Of a DNA stretch of 64,000 bases, positions 44,762-57,659 are shown one piece after another. Positions within the stretch are counted from its first letter, which is position 1. Each line of letters starts with the position of its first letter. Source of the stretch: Acheta domesticus (taxonomy: Eukaryota; Arthropoda; Insecta; Orthoptera; Gryllidae). The stretch lies in the NCBI GenBank assembly GCA_031308135.1, contig JAHLJT010004567.1:35564792-35628791 (forward strand), written 5' to 3'. The position numbers and the translations under genes are program-made. The notes beneath the pieces were generated by a model that worked only from the letters and a program-made list of their open reading frames with translations, searched no databases and was not told the DNA's origin.

Positions 44762-45136
44762 GGCATCGATGGTGTAATGGTTAGTGTATCGGACTGTTAT
44801 ACCCAAGTTCGCGAGTTCAAACCCGATCCAAATTGTGGTTTTTGAAGAGGGAAAAAACTCCTTCGTACGCCTTCCTTCGGAGGGGATGTAATGCAGGCAG
44901 TCCTATGTTAGTAGATTTACATACTTGTTAGTAGATTGACATACCATGTAAAAGATTCTCAAGCTCAAAGGAAGCCTCTGAGCTAAATTCAAATCGCCTG
45001 TTTCGTCGCCCAAGTAATATCTTTTCTTGATAGATGGTGAAAGGAGCCTGGCAAAATTTGCGTGGTCAGACGCAAGGGCAGGCTGAGTCTCGCCATGTAA
45101 AACAAGACAAAAATTCAAATCAATTCAATTCAAATG
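44762..45136 (+). mobile_element. tRNA-derived SINE (family C)
   Basis: The head has a box-A-like GATGGTGTAATGGTTAGTGT and a box-B-like GAGTTCAAACCC with tRNA-like spacing. A non-tRNA body follows, and the element ends in AATTCAAATC/AATTCAATTC short repeats. The tRNA part does not close into a proper acceptor stem, so it is a SINE head rather than a tRNA gene. One copy only in this window. Confidence 0.6.
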
Positions 45137-45880
45137 AGAATAGTATTTCTTCTTTACTTCAAGGAGCAGATACAGGTGCCTGTTCTGTCTTCATAATATT
45201 CTTTCTTCCTTCATCATCATTATTGCCACCTTTCCTTACTCCCAACTTCTCATCTTCCTGTGGGTCGATAGAGCATTGCCAAACGCGGGATTCTATTGGC
45301 GTCCATTCTTCGTAGGGGTTGTCCCCAAGAATCTTAAAAAATTTCTAGTTCTTCATTTATGTTATTGATCCTTTCAAATATCTTCATTTCTTGGGACATT
45401 ATTTAGTGCAGACTTTAATTTTTCGGAGTCTCACTTCAGCTGCTTCGATTTTGCTTTCCTTTTTGTGTTTGGACAATACTCTGTTCTTTGCACGGTGTAA
45501 GATATATAGGTGTGTTTACTCCCAGTCTAAAACTGAAGCTTATGTGAGGCTTGTTATCACAGTTCGCGCATATAAGCGCTGCGATCTTTGGGCCTCATTT
45601 GGCACGGTCGTGATTGGTCGTGATCCATTCCACAGCTCTGTGGCCAGCTGATTGCTAATTTCAAGTTAGTGATTTGTCGTTTCGCCGTGGAATTAATAAA
45701 GTCTAGAACGAACAGTTATGAAAATGGGTAGAAAATGTTATGTAAAACTGTGTAATAGCTACAGTTTAAGATGTATAACTTACACCGTGACCCAAACCGA
45801 TCGTGCGCACCTTACGGACAAGCGAGGAATTAGATTCAAACTGGCTTCAGAAAATCTGCCCCAAAGGCGGCTAGTTGACA
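45137..45880. other. Unique host sequence, no gene seen
   Basis: Short open frames without recognisable similarity; no repeats noticed. Confidence 0.45.
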
Positions 45881-45884
45881 CACC

Positions 45885-46364
45885 TATTACTCGTTCACTT
45901 TACATTTGCAGACGGAGCGCTGCGATCTGTTTGCATGAGGTCACCGCCGACTGAATGAGAAACGCGCGTGTGCAGTAGATACTGATCGTTTAATATGATA
46001 TAGATGGCGGTGAGCAGCACACAGAACCCCGGCGGGGCAAGAACATAACCATTAAGCAGTAGATAAGTGCAAAGAAGAAATAAAAATATTGTACGTGAAT
46101 GTTGTGAATAGCGTGTGGTGTGATCTATTTTATTGTATATTACCTTAGTCATCTAAGGGCGCGACTCCAGCTCACTGTCAGAAAGGTATAATTCGCCAGC
46201 TGTGTCGGTAGCGCTTGTGCTGCCTTCGGAGACAGCTGATTGGTCAGATGCTGATTGACATCGGGAGCATTCGTGTATTCTCTGTTGTGTATTCGGGCCT
46301 TCACTTTCAAAACAACATTAGTTCCGAATTCTGCCGTCTGCAAATGTAAAGTGAACGAGTAATA
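45885..46364. repeat. 31-bp perfect inverted repeat with ~418-bp spacer
   Basis: The arm 45885-45915 (containing TTCACTTTACATTTGCAG) is the exact reverse complement of 46334-46364. The 11-mer CTTACACCGTG lies in direct orientation outside both arms (about 45779 and 46370). The spacer is not coding. It could be the ends of a non-autonomous DNA transposon or an inverted duplication. Confidence 0.7.
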
Positions 46365-49300
46365 TATATCTTACACCGTGGTTCTTTGCAAGGAAACGAT
46401 TAAAGCGTGGAAAGAATTGTATATTGTAAATCATATTGGCACACGTCGCTGCAGACTCAGCCGCGGGCCAGGGCAGACTGCGGAGCAGAGGTCGCAAGTG
46501 GGACGATGCATATTCAGCGGCTGAATAAGCGTTTGAATGCGAACGCGACACACAGCGAGGGGCAGCGCTGCGGTTGAGGTACAGCGGAAGCAATTCGGCG
46601 CTCTCTGCTCAAAGAGAGGACGCAATACGAAAACTCACATTTGACATTTTTTTGAATATATACATTTTGAATGTTGTACAAAGTGCAGCTACTATATTTG
46701 AGTCGCCTTTCTTTCTATGGAGATTTGCAATCGTCATTCCATTACTAAAGCTTTATAGCGTTGAAGAAAGTTCTGTGCGCCGTCTAGTTTGTGCGACACA
46801 CTCGCCTTTTTAGATTTTTGTTTTTTTGTAATCAACGAAGTGGTTACAATCATCAGCACCTACTTAATATCTGCCAATAAACATTCAAAGTTTTTGATGG
46901 TGTCGTGCCTTATATTAAAATATATATCTAATTAAAAAAGCAAGTATTTATTTTCATAAAATTTAACTAAAAAGAATGCAGTGACATTATTTCCCATTAA
47001 TTGATACTGTTGTATCTACAACGTTAAAACATTTTTTGTACATTGTATCAAAGTGTATCACAATCGTACTACTTTCTTTTCGTGCTTTTCATTTATAATT
47101 TCGTACACACATAATTTCACGTACAGTTTCTTGAAACTGAACGTCTACAGTTTGGAGATTTTATTCATTGTAAGAATACTTAAAATTTTATGGAAATATT
47201 GAAAAATGAAAATAAGATCAAAACAGCAAATTAAATTTTAATATTAGGTATAACGAATCTTTTCTTTTTTGTTTCTACGTTTTATGGCACGTTTATTTTA
47301 CTCTTATTCAGTGGTTTGCCATGAATGTATGAAATGATGCCCTTCGAACGATTGTTCTCCATTTAAGTAAACGTAATTCAGGGACTTCTGTACTACTCTC
47401 TTTTTTCTCGTATCTTCTTCCGCTGAAGTTTCACTCTTTCCGCGGGAAGAAAGGAAAAGCGTCTACGCTCAGATTTGTGTTTCTGTCTGAATCCGCTTTG
47501 GAGATTATTTTCTTTGCTGAAAGATGGAAACCATTTTCGCGAAATATAGCCCACTTCGCTTGGACACAAGGGTTCTTCCTTGCTGTTTGCTCCTACGTCT
47601 CCCAAGCGTAGCGTGAGAGGTATTAATGGTGATAATGTCAAAGAACACTTTCCCTCATACCTTCGTGGCAAGACAGCTGTGTAGATGCGTCATAAAACTA
47701 ACTAAACTGAAGAACATTTAAGTGGCATTTTTAGTTGCTCTGTGCCATTCTCTAATCAGGAATGTGATATTGTTTATTTAACTTCTCTCCCTCTCCCTCC
47801 AGTCTCTCTCCCTCTTTCCCGGTGTATAATTGTTTATTTGTATGTATATTTACCGTAAAAATACAGAATATTGAGTGAAAATGCAGTATATTGAATAAAA
47901 ATGCCGATTGTTAGATGTCAGCGCTCTTGTAATAATATTAAGTTGAAATATTAGCAGCTAGAACAACGTTACTTTAATGAAAGAAGTGTAACTATGTTAT
48001 TTCACTGCTTCTAGGAACATTGGGAGTTTTCTTGATTTCAAATAAGTATTAAAATGTTTAGTTTCTGCCAATTGCACGAGTAAAGCTAGTTGATTTATAA
48101 GCGTGTGCCTAGTCAGATTTACTTAGCCAGACTTATCTATTTTCGGACTCAAGCTAGCAACGAAGATTCAAGTATTAGGTATTTGATGGGTGAGGGAATA
48201 CATCGCTTTGCTTTTTATATGTCACAGCTTCATGTTTGTTTCATTAAAAGTGCAGGTTTGCGTTTATAAGATCTCAGGGCGGCCATTCAGAAAAAGAACA
48301 TTTTCAACGTGGTTTGAATTATATACGAGTGCAACTGTACCTGGGTTAATGTGCGAGAAGATAGGCGGAGCTATATAGTACAGGAAAGACCAAGTCCAGA
48401 AACAAATTTCAGGCGGAGTTTGAAAATAGAGACCTCTTTACTGTAAATCTTAAACCGTTGGTATAAATTATTCAGTGTCTGTGATATGCCATGAACATTT
48501 TTAATATTTTAAATGCATTGTTTACAATATTTCGAAACAATTTCCATTCAAAAATATTTTTCTTACACAATTCTTTTCAATTTACAACATAAATAAATTT
48601 ATTTTTAATAACGTATGTTGTATTCTTTAAACATCACAACATATATTCTTTAAAATACAAAATTTCTAAAATTTATAAAATAAGAAAAAATATTATAAAA
48701 TTAATTTCTAGTGAATTCTAGCATGTTGAGCAAGAAGTAACTGTCGAAGAATCTACTACGCTACCTTTTATAAACACAAAAAGTGGTATATTCTGACCCC
48801 ACGTTCTGGAAATGAGAATATTCCACAAAAAAATTTAAGTGTCTTCTTATTTCCCTATTATATGATTTATTTCAACCCTGAAACTGAAAACTGGGATGAA
48901 CAATCATCTCTAACCTGGGTACCAGTAATCTTGGACAAAATCTAAAGAAAATATTACTGAAAAACTCCTTCTACTATATTTTAACTTCATACTACTTCGA
49001 ATTTTCAAGTTGTCGGGCAAAGCTAACTGTAAATAAGTGGAAATAAATATCTGTCGATACTAGACGAAATGAATTATTCCGTTGTTTTAAATAGTCAAAG
49101 ATGGTTCAAAAATTAATATATTACGCATAATAACTCTGCCAAATAGCTTGCTACATAATTCACTAGAGCACAACCAGATGCGTCAGTCTCAAAAGATGGC
49201 GTCAACCAGTTTTCAACTTTTCACTATTGTTGAGCTGAACATTTTTTCGATGTCACAATCGTTTAAACATTTTCGGGGTTGACTGCGTGTGAATATTCTC

Positions 49301-50640
49301 TCTGAATAATCAAAATAGTGCGAGTGGAAATTTTAAAAGGCGTCGTTCAGTTCCATAACAGTGTGTCGGTTCTTGATCTATGTAAACCTATTTTAATAGT
49401 ACTTCACTATTCAGAAGAAATGTATTTTGAATACCCGCTCATTATAGACACACATGAAGTAGATATTCTCAATTTGCATTATGTGTAGTAAACGTATACG
49501 TGGCCGTATATTTAGAATTGAGACCTAAAGTGGGCAGTGGTAGTTTTGTGTCTATACCTGGATGTGAATGCATGCTCACAATTTTTTGCAGCGTAATTGA
49601 CATCGACTTTTAATAATGGTAGAAGCAATGAACATCAGTAGAGCATGTAAGAGTAGGGATAAAATTTCATCTACGAACGCCTCTGAAAATTCCATACTTT
49701 GTGAAGTAGAGAGAGCAGAGTTTGCAATTCTCAGAAGCGGGGCCCTGGTCATTTCCTAGAAACAAGGTTCCAGAGACCCGCCTCAAGCAGTGCGCAAATA
49801 CCTCCAAGTTTCACGGTCGCCTGAGGGCTGATCAACCCCAAGGGCCCTCCGTGTATGTAATTCCGGTAGCCTAAGGTTCATGTCGTGCCCTTGGCTATGA
49901 GTTTCAGAAACCTAGGTCAAATCAGAATTCAATTGCCTGAAGTCACAAAGCCCGCCCCTAGGCGCTCAATATATTGACCAACAACGCTACATTTCCAACA
50001 CGAGATTCCAATATCTGATAATTAATTATATCGCATTAGATCGATTGTAGTCACTGGTATTATGTCTTCTGTGGAAGGGCATCATGGGTAAATGCAAGAA
50101 CGTGGTGCAATATCGCCACTCGCTGGATAGATATAAAATAACACAAACAAATAAAGGCAGACATCATCCCTCTTTGGCTTTAAAGAACTTGATCTAAGCG
50201 CTTCATACATATAACTTCGTATTTGTTACAAAATGTTTAATTATTATCTAAACAAACAAAATTAGTTTCATATGTATCAATTTTTAGTTACAACTTAAAA
50301 TATTTTACACTTACGTTTCCCGCTTGAAACATTATTATGTTTTGCCTTGGGATTACCCAAAAGTATCATTCATTGTTAAAGAAATCGTAACAAACATTCT
50401 CCATTTCAAAGTTATTCAGTATATGTTACAACATATACTGAAACAATTTCCGCTTGATTAATATTTTTTAAAATATTTCAGTAAAATCCTCAATGCCACT
50501 TCTTCGTTAAGGCATCTTCCTTTTCCATTTAAAGAAAAACGTTAACATTCCTTTACAGAAAAATATGAACTTCCGTCATCTGTCAGAAGAGAGTTCATGT
50601 TGTGGATACATTGTGCGTTTGACTCCTGCACTGTAGATCG
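46365..50640. other. Unique AT-rich host sequence, no gene seen
   Basis: No open frame above about 90 codons, no window repeat family, and no RNA gene recognised. Confidence 0.45.
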
Positions 50641-50689
50641 ATCTCCAGAGACAGCGGGCGATGGGGAGAAAAGGGACGGGAGAAACGGG

Positions 50690-51480
50690 ACGAGACGGTA
50701 AGGGGCGTGGCGGGGCGGAGCGGGGCGGGCAGGGTGGAATTCAGTGAGGCAGGATGCGTCAAGGCAGAGCGGAGAGAGACGAGGCGCGGCGGGACGGGAC
50801 GGGGCAAGGCGGGGAGAGGCGGGACGGGCTGAGGTGAAGTGTAGCGAGACGAGGCATGGCGAGATGGGGCAGGAGGGAATGGCGAGAAGGGGCAGGGGCA
50901 CGTGTGGCGAGGCAGAGAAACGCAAGGCTGGCGGGACGCGGCCGGGGCGCGGCTGGGACGCGGCCGGAAGCGGGCGGGAAGCGGGCGGGAAGCGGGCGGG
51001 AAGCGGGCGGGAAGCGGGCGGGAAGCGGGCGGGAAGCGGGCGGGAAGCGGGCGGGAAGCGGGCGGGAAGCGGGCGGGAAGCGGGCGGGAAGCGGGCGGGA
51101 AGCGGGCGGGAAGCGGGCGGGAAGCGGGCGGTGAAGGCGGCGGAACGAGGTGATACGAAGCGGCGGAATGAAGCGGGAAGTTGCGGGTTGGAGCATGGTG
51201 GAGCGTGGGGGGTGGCTGCCGAAGCGAGGGGAGTGCGCAGAGGAGCAAAGTGGGCGGCCGGTGCCGAAAGGCCGGGTGGGAAGAGCGGTGCGGGGCGAGA
51301 CGAGACGGGATGGGGCAGGGCGGGGCAGGGCGGGACAGGGCGGGGCCGGGCAGGGCAGGGCGGGGAGGGGCGGGGCGGGGCGGAGCGGGACCGGCCCGGC
51401 CCTTTGGAGCGCCGCCAGCGGAGTTCGCGTCGCTGCTCGGGGGCCGGGCGAGGACCAGGACCAGCCCGTCGCCCGCCGTT
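50690..51480. repeat. G-rich region with perfect 11-bp tandem array
   Basis: GC-rich, G-biased sequence (GGGGCGGGGC, GGGACGGG runs). It encloses about 15 nearly perfect copies of AGCGGGCGGGA at 50966-51131. Because 11 is not divisible by 3, the frames cycle, yet all stay open for lack of stop words. Pro/Arg/Ala-rich frames on both strands are artefacts. Confidence 0.85.
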
Positions 51481-52640
51481 GACCGCTGACCGCCGACCGC
51501 CGGTATTTCGCCATCGCGCCCCGCGCGTCCTCCGCCTCCTTCGCCCGCGCTGCGGTGCAGAGGGCGTTGCGGGCGCGCTTGTCGTCCCCCTGCTGCGAGG
51601 CTTCTCGGCATTTGTGTTCGAGTCTGATCACGTGACCGTGCGACTTTGTATTTCTTTGGTCAGGGCGTAAAAGTTCTTAAGTCAAAAATCTTAGTTTGGA
51701 CAAAACAAGGGTTAAATATTATTGAGGCAACGCTTCTTCCCATGCTCAACGATATTTCCTAGCGCTTTTTTCTCGTTAAGGAGGCAACATTTGAATTCGG
51801 TCATTTTACTACAATAAAATGTAGTTACATAACTTGTATTTTCAGTACTTAATCCAATTTTGCCAAAAATTGAATTAAGAACTTTTACCCCGTGACCAGA
51901 GATTTGTCATGATGGAAGATAAAATGATTGTAGATTGGGCTCTCAATAGATCAGATTATAGAAAGTAGAAGTCGCGGAAACGAGCTTTCTTAGATCTTTA
52001 GCAGTTCTTAATTTGGACATCGGAGATTAATTAAAGCTCTTCGTCCTATTCAAAAATGTAGACGTACAAAGAAAGAATTAGCATGCTAATTTAATGAGAA
52101 TGACGGAGAATGCCAAAAATCCTCTGCAACTACAACCTGAACGGGAAAAGAAGTAGAGGCAAATCAATAAAGCGTTGAAGGGACAAATAAAGCGATGGAA
52201 GATGGAACGGGTTAATAACACAATCCATAATGAAAATAATTGTTAAAAACGACCAGGGCTGACGTCAAACGAAGCTGTCTTGAATACGTTTACATATGTC
52301 TTCAATTCCAATTTGAAGTTTTCTAGATATGAACACTGAACCTAGTGTGATGATATCTGAGTCCGTTGTTTATTTTAACCATTGTATTCGGTCAGAGTCT
52401 AGCCGCAAAAGCATATATGTTTTTCATTTTCGAGGTAATGAGAAGGAAAAATTAATTGATGGATGAATAATTTGTAGAAATTGACAGCAAAATGAGATAA
52501 AAATTGTCGCTTTGATGCCGTTTGAGGAAAAATTGAATATGAGATAATATTTTCCAAATATCACTTGAGGTGACTGAGATTGAAACAACAGTCAAGATAT
52601 TTAAATATCCAAGAAAACGTGACGAACAGCCAACGATCAA
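51481..52640. other. Host sequence, no gene seen
   Basis: GC-rich edge to about 51630, then AT-rich with short frames only. Confidence 0.45.
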
Positions 52641-52644
52641 CACT

Positions 52645-52870
52645 TTCATGCACGATGAGAGACCAGTCAGGAGCTTAGTGCTTATTCCGGCTGGGGAAGT
52701 ATCCTGCTGTGGGAGATATCAAAAGAGGAAAAACCCCTCATGATATGTAGTCGGCTCTGGATCTTACGTATTTCGGAGCAAAACACCATCACTACTTCCA
52801 CGAGTGCAAAAGACAACCCAGAGTGAGAACCGCCAGTAACTCTACTTCAGCATCACCCCTTCAACATCCC
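52645..52870 (+). mobile_element. SINE family A, tail fragment
   Basis: GACCAGTCAGGAGCTTAGTG to GGATCTTACGTATTTCGG matches, in the opposite orientation, 61285-61410. It also resembles the tail of the full SINE copies. The head and body are absent. Confidence 0.55.
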
Positions 52871-54090
52871 CAGACGTCGCTTTCAGTATCTGTATTATCT
52901 TGATTCGATACTGTTTCGTTATTAACTGTTCTGATTTCATCGACTGGGGTAGTTCGCTTTCAATGCGTTCCATTGTGGACAAGGTGTCGTCAAGACTGGC
53001 GTGAGGAATAAAGAAGAATTTTTCTATTTACTCGTCTAATATTTCTGATTCAGTTCCTCCGCATCGTGTGAGGCAATCCAGGCGAGAAGCGGGCAGGAAG
53101 CATCTGTCATCTTCAAGAGAGCCAGAGAATATCTGATATGTAAGAATCCCAGAAGTCACTGCCATGTGTCACCTCTCAGCGGAAACTAGTAAAAGGAAAG
53201 TGAACGCCATAAAGTTTATGACGCCCGCTAATGAGGTTTATTGAAAATAATTTACTCAACCAATATAGACGTAATAAGCTAAAATAAGTAAATTGTACTG
53301 ACAATATAAAAAGTAGTATCGCATCTAGACATTCAAAATATGCAAGAAGTATAACAGAAAGGGCTCACATTCCAGACATTTTGGCAATAATTGTGATGTA
53401 ACATCCAGTAATTCTAATTTTCATGTTACTTTAATAGAAACAAATGCCTCCTCGATTGCCTCCCACGATGAGTGCAGTAAATGGAAGAATTAACTCAGAA
53501 ATATTCGATGACTAAATTTAGAAATCATAACTGTTCCCAGCGCCAGCCTTTAGATCGTTTCGTTCGGAGGGTGCTGGGACGACGGAGGCGGCTGTGAAGC
53601 GAATGTAAGCCGGAATGGGGTGGTGGTGGTCGGATGGCCCATGGCGCAGTAGAAGGTGAACATGTAAGACGACTAAATTGATTTGTTGATTGATGGTGGG
53701 AAATGATGTGGTGTTTATGGCATTATCATTATCATAAAAGTGATATGACATATTGACTCTGTATGTCACTTTGCTCATCTGCTTTTAGTTACTTATTTAT
53801 CTGTCTATTCAATTTACTCTATTTTATTTCATCTCAGCATAATAATTAATGTAAATTTTAAAATAATCTTTCTTATTTTATCAATATGTCAATATCGTTT
53901 TAATAGTTATTTCACGCTGTACATTTGATAATTAATTTATTGTTCCTTTAAAATCGAGGTAAAATACCTCGACGCATGTCCTCCAGACGAGCACCGCCTG
54001 GACTTCCAAATGAGAAGTACATGTAGTTTAGTACAATGTAAGTGTGCATGATTAAAGATAGAGGATAGGACGAGGAAGAGGAGGAGAGAT
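52871..54090. other. Unique host sequence, no gene seen
   Basis: Short frames only. The GC-richer patch at 53530-53660 has no recognisable identity. Confidence 0.45.
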
Positions 54091-54300
54091 CGTGCTCCGT
54101 CCATGGTCCTTTTGTAAGGATATTGCTCCGGCATTCACCAAGTGCTGATAGGAGAAACAAAAGAAACCTTCCGATCAGAGCAGCTGGCCGGTAGAGTTCT
54201 CCGCCCCGCAGCAGCTGACTTCGATACAGCTAACTAGTATCGAACATTCGCCCTTGTGGTCTCAAACCCTTAGGATCTTGCGGTCAGAGTTGTTGCAGAG
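54090..54300 (-). mobile_element. SINE family A, partial, minus strand
   Basis: The reverse complement carries the TACCCTAACAAA-like block, the CCTATCAGCACTTGGTGAATGCCGG region and the CTCTGATCGGAAGG body segment of the family, with most of the head degraded. Confidence 0.55.
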
Positions 54301-54734
54301 AAGCGACAGTTCAAAATAATTTTTTCAGAACAATTACACAGGTCCCATGGTTCGTTTCAAATTTACAGCTGCGCAAAGAATTAAATATCCCATACATAAT
54401 TCCATTCATTGCCAAAACCTCCAGCAAATTCTACTCTTACATCAACCAAAACGACCAACGATCAACCATAACTCCCATTTCAACCTTGTTCAAATCCCAG
54501 ATTCCCGTTCAAGAATTAAAACCAGGTTCCCAATTCAAGCTTTTTTGAACATTCAGACGGAGTTGGAGAATAAGTAAGACGCTTTATGAGCTCCCTTAAC
54601 CTTGAGTAATAAGTTTTGAAATGAAGTTAGTTTATAAGGTTAATTTAAGCCGCCAAAAATTACATATGTAAAAGTACTTCAAGTACTGATTTACGTTACT
54701 GCAATGCCCATAAAAAGAAAATGAAAATGAAGAC

Positions 54735-54945
54735 CACGACAATGAGACAGAGACGAGACAGTGACAATGAGTCAGTGACAATGAGTCAGTGACAAGGAGT
54801 CAGCGACAATAAGACAGCGACAAAGAGACAGCGACAAAGAGGCAGCGTCAAAGAGACAGCGTCAAAGAGACAGCGACAATGAAACAGACAATGAGACAGT
54901 GACAATTAGGCAACGACAATGAAACAGCGACAATGAGACAACCCT
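54735..54945. repeat. ~15-bp minisatellite GACAGYGACAATGA
   Basis: About 14 diverged units of GACAGCGACAATGA/GACAGTGACAATGAG in tandem; some units read AAAGA instead of AATGA. Confidence 0.75.
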
Positions 54946-55004
54946 GACCTAAACTCAGCCGATATGAGTCAATTGAGAAATCCTACGTTACTCCCAAGCC
55001 TTTA

Positions 55005-55440
55005 GGTAGCGCTGTTGGGAGTCGTGGGAGCGGCAGGCGACTGCAATGGGCGTGTCGGGGCGGGGCGGGCAGGCGTTGGCCCAAGGCGGCGCGGCCGCGT
55101 CAGGGGCAGAGAGAGGCAGTGTAATGGAGCGTTGGCGCCGGAAGGGAGCCCCGCGCACCATGTTCCCATTAGCCGCGTAATGGCCGCAACGACCGGACAG
55201 CAAACCGCGCCCCCCTCCCACCCCCACCCCCACCCACCCCTCCTTGGGCTTGCGGCAGGTGCGCGGCGCCGCCGCCGCCCTTTGTTACCGAAGCCTTGCG
55301 ATCGCCCCCCCCCCTCCTCCCTCGATCGGAGCCTGGCCGCCGCCGCACTCGCGCCATGTTGCCAATTTAATGGATTTGCTCCTAAATTGTTTTCGTTCCC
55401 CGCTGCCACTTGCGGGCGGTAATTACGTCTTTCCCTGTAT
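55005..55440. other. CpG-rich island, function unknown
   Basis: GC- and CpG-rich, non-repetitive apart from short CCCCCACCC and GCCGCC runs, and sharply bounded by AT-rich DNA on both sides. It could be a promoter or enhancer island or a diverged transposon end. No conserved coding frame is apparent. The following stretch to 56160 is AT-rich with a further CpG-rich patch at 56030-56160. Confidence 0.35.
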
Positions 55441-56169
55441 AGACCTTACGTGGAAGTACAGAATATATGTTTCCTGACATTAAATGCACCGATAATGATT
55501 AGTCTCAATTTCTAAATTAATATTTTCATTAAATATGTTTCAAAAGTTCTAAATAAAAGAGAATCAGAAAAAATCGTGAATCAGATTTTTACAAAAAACT
55601 TGCGGGGTAGATTTTACTGGAATTAAAATAATTCAGCTCATCCATGAAAAAAATTATAAATATATAGATTATTTGTAATAAATAACAAATTATGAATTTG
55701 AATTAATTGAAATGAAATTATGAATTTTCACTTTAAGACTCACAACACATTCAAACTTCATACACACACTACTTTCTTGCACATACACAACACGCATCCA
55801 CACATACATTCGCGACATGAGAACACATATTACACTCATGTACACAAACAAGCCGAAAAGAGTTAAGTCGTAGGGATTCTTTCTCGCAAGAGAACAATTT
55901 TTTTTTTTTCGGAAGCGACACGCAATCCATCTTCTCGCGAGAGACGCGTGAAAATTAAAAGTGACGCGGCCCAGAGATTTGTGGGAGCCTTTGTCATAGT
56001 CATAGCAACTGAACCAATATGTTCGTGTTAGCGAAGCGCCGCGCGCCGGTCGCCCGCCCGCCCCTGCCCCCCGGGGGGTCGCACTCAATTATATGTATCC
56101 TCGCATGTTGGGCGATAATTCAGCGCGGGGGCCAGTCGGCGCCGCGACCGCCGGGGAGCAGTTAGTCCG

Positions 56170-56575
56170 GCGAGGCGCTGGGGGCGGCGGAGGCGAATGA
56201 GGAGGCGGATGCAGAGGCAGCGCAGGCGGAGGCGGTGACGGCGGCGGCGGCGGCGGAGACGCAGGAGGCAGCGGCGATGGTGTGGAGGTGGCGGCGGCGG
56301 CGCTAGCGATGAAGGTGGCAGCGGCGACGACGGAGGAGGTGGCGGTGGTGATGGTGACGGTGACGGTGGCGGTGGCGGTGGCGGTGGCGGTAGTGGTGGC
56401 GGTGGCGGTGGCAGCGACGGTGACGGTGACGGCGACGGCGACGGTGACAGCGACGGCGGCGGCGGCGGAGACGGTGACGGTGAAGGTGATGGTGGCGGTG
56501 ACAGTGACGGTCACGGTGGCGGTGACGGCGACGGCGACGGTGACGGTGAAGGTGACGGTGACAGTGACGGCGGCT
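56170..56575. repeat. GGCGGT/GACGGT triplet array
   Basis: Degenerate trinucleotide repeats (GGC, GGT, GAC, GCG) running without interruption. Val/Ala/Thr-rich frames on both strands are by-products. Confidence 0.85.
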
Positions 56576-56829
56576 ATTACCGGCTATTAATGTGCGAAAA
56601 GGAAAATTTCATCTTGCAGTAGAAAGCGTTAAGTCGCCAAGTAGATTAATTAATACATGTGAATTTAATACGAGTTTCAATCCGTTAACCCGACACAGCT
56701 CGCGGCGAGTCTCTGAGACCAAGATCAATTAACTTATATTATTCAACTTCAGCAGTAATTGTATACAGTTAGTGTCAAAAGTATTGAAACACCTTGAAAA
56801 TTTGATAAAATGAATACATTTTACATAGA

Positions 56830-57195
56830 ACTAGTGGTTTAACAGAATGGTACAGACTTTCCCTCATTAGCTTTCTATTTCCTTTGTTCTCGGCTAGATA
56901 TTCGGGCTTGACAAATACTCTTACCAGCTGGCATCTATCGCCATTTTTTGACATTTTCTTAATTTTTCGATTTCCTCGTGGTAGAAATATTATTTTAGAA
57001 TATTTAAGAACAATAATACCTCGTCATAAATGGCTATTTTCTTTGAAGAATTTGGAGAATTTTTAAGAGAATGGCTTTCAAGCGCTACTAAAAGTGCAAA
57101 ATTTAAAGGTTTTTTTCAAAGAAAATTTTCAAGTTTTCGAAAAACTTCATTTAAAGTTATTTTAAGCACATAGACTCACAAATACAATAGTGTTT
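56830..57195 (+). mobile_element. Repeat family B, left part
   Basis: ACTAGTGGTTTAACAGAATGG through CACATAGACTCACAAATACAA aligns by eye with 42753-43140. It is cut off where a minus-strand SINE head begins. Confidence 0.6.
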
Positions 57196-57199
57196 ATGA

Positions 57200-57320
57200 A
57201 TTTCGACCTAGCTGAGGAGCTAGTGCCGAAAATCCTGCTACCGTCGGGTCTCTAACCTAGGACCTCCCGGTCAGATGCACTGCAGTAACATCAGTTGAAG
57301 CCCTGAGCTATTTCCCCCTG
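57200..57320 (-). mobile_element. SINE family A, head fragment, minus strand
   Basis: The reverse complement begins with the head (AGCTCAGGGCTTCAACTGAT, then GGGAGGTCCTAGGTTAGAG) and runs into the GGTAGCAGGATTTTCGGCACTAGCT segment. The body is missing. Confidence 0.65.
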
Positions 57321-57659
57321 TTTTCTTTAAGATACATTTAAGATTTTTAAGATTGAATAAAAGCGATCTTGTCTGTACATTTATAATTTCTTAAAATATT
57401 AATTTATAAAAGATCGATTCTTAATTGTTACTACTATAAGATCTCCCTAAGATCTTTAGTGAAAATGTAGATAACGCATTCTTGATTAGAATTAATAGAT
57501 TAGGAATTCTATGTTACAATCAGATTGCAAAAAGGAAGGATCGGATTATAACTAGAAAATTCAGGTTGCAAAAAGAATTTCATGATGGGGAATCAGTATA
57601 ACACGTAGACCAATCTATTTATTTTTACAAACTCCTGTTGGACTGAGAGAGGTTAGTTA

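Noticed and set aside
44762..44835. Functional tRNA gene
   Set aside because: Promoter boxes are recognisable, but the acceptor and anticodon stems do not pair properly and the sequence continues into a SINE body.
56282..56590. Val/Ala/Thr-rich frame
   Set aside because: Direct translation of the GGT/GAC/GCG triplet array.
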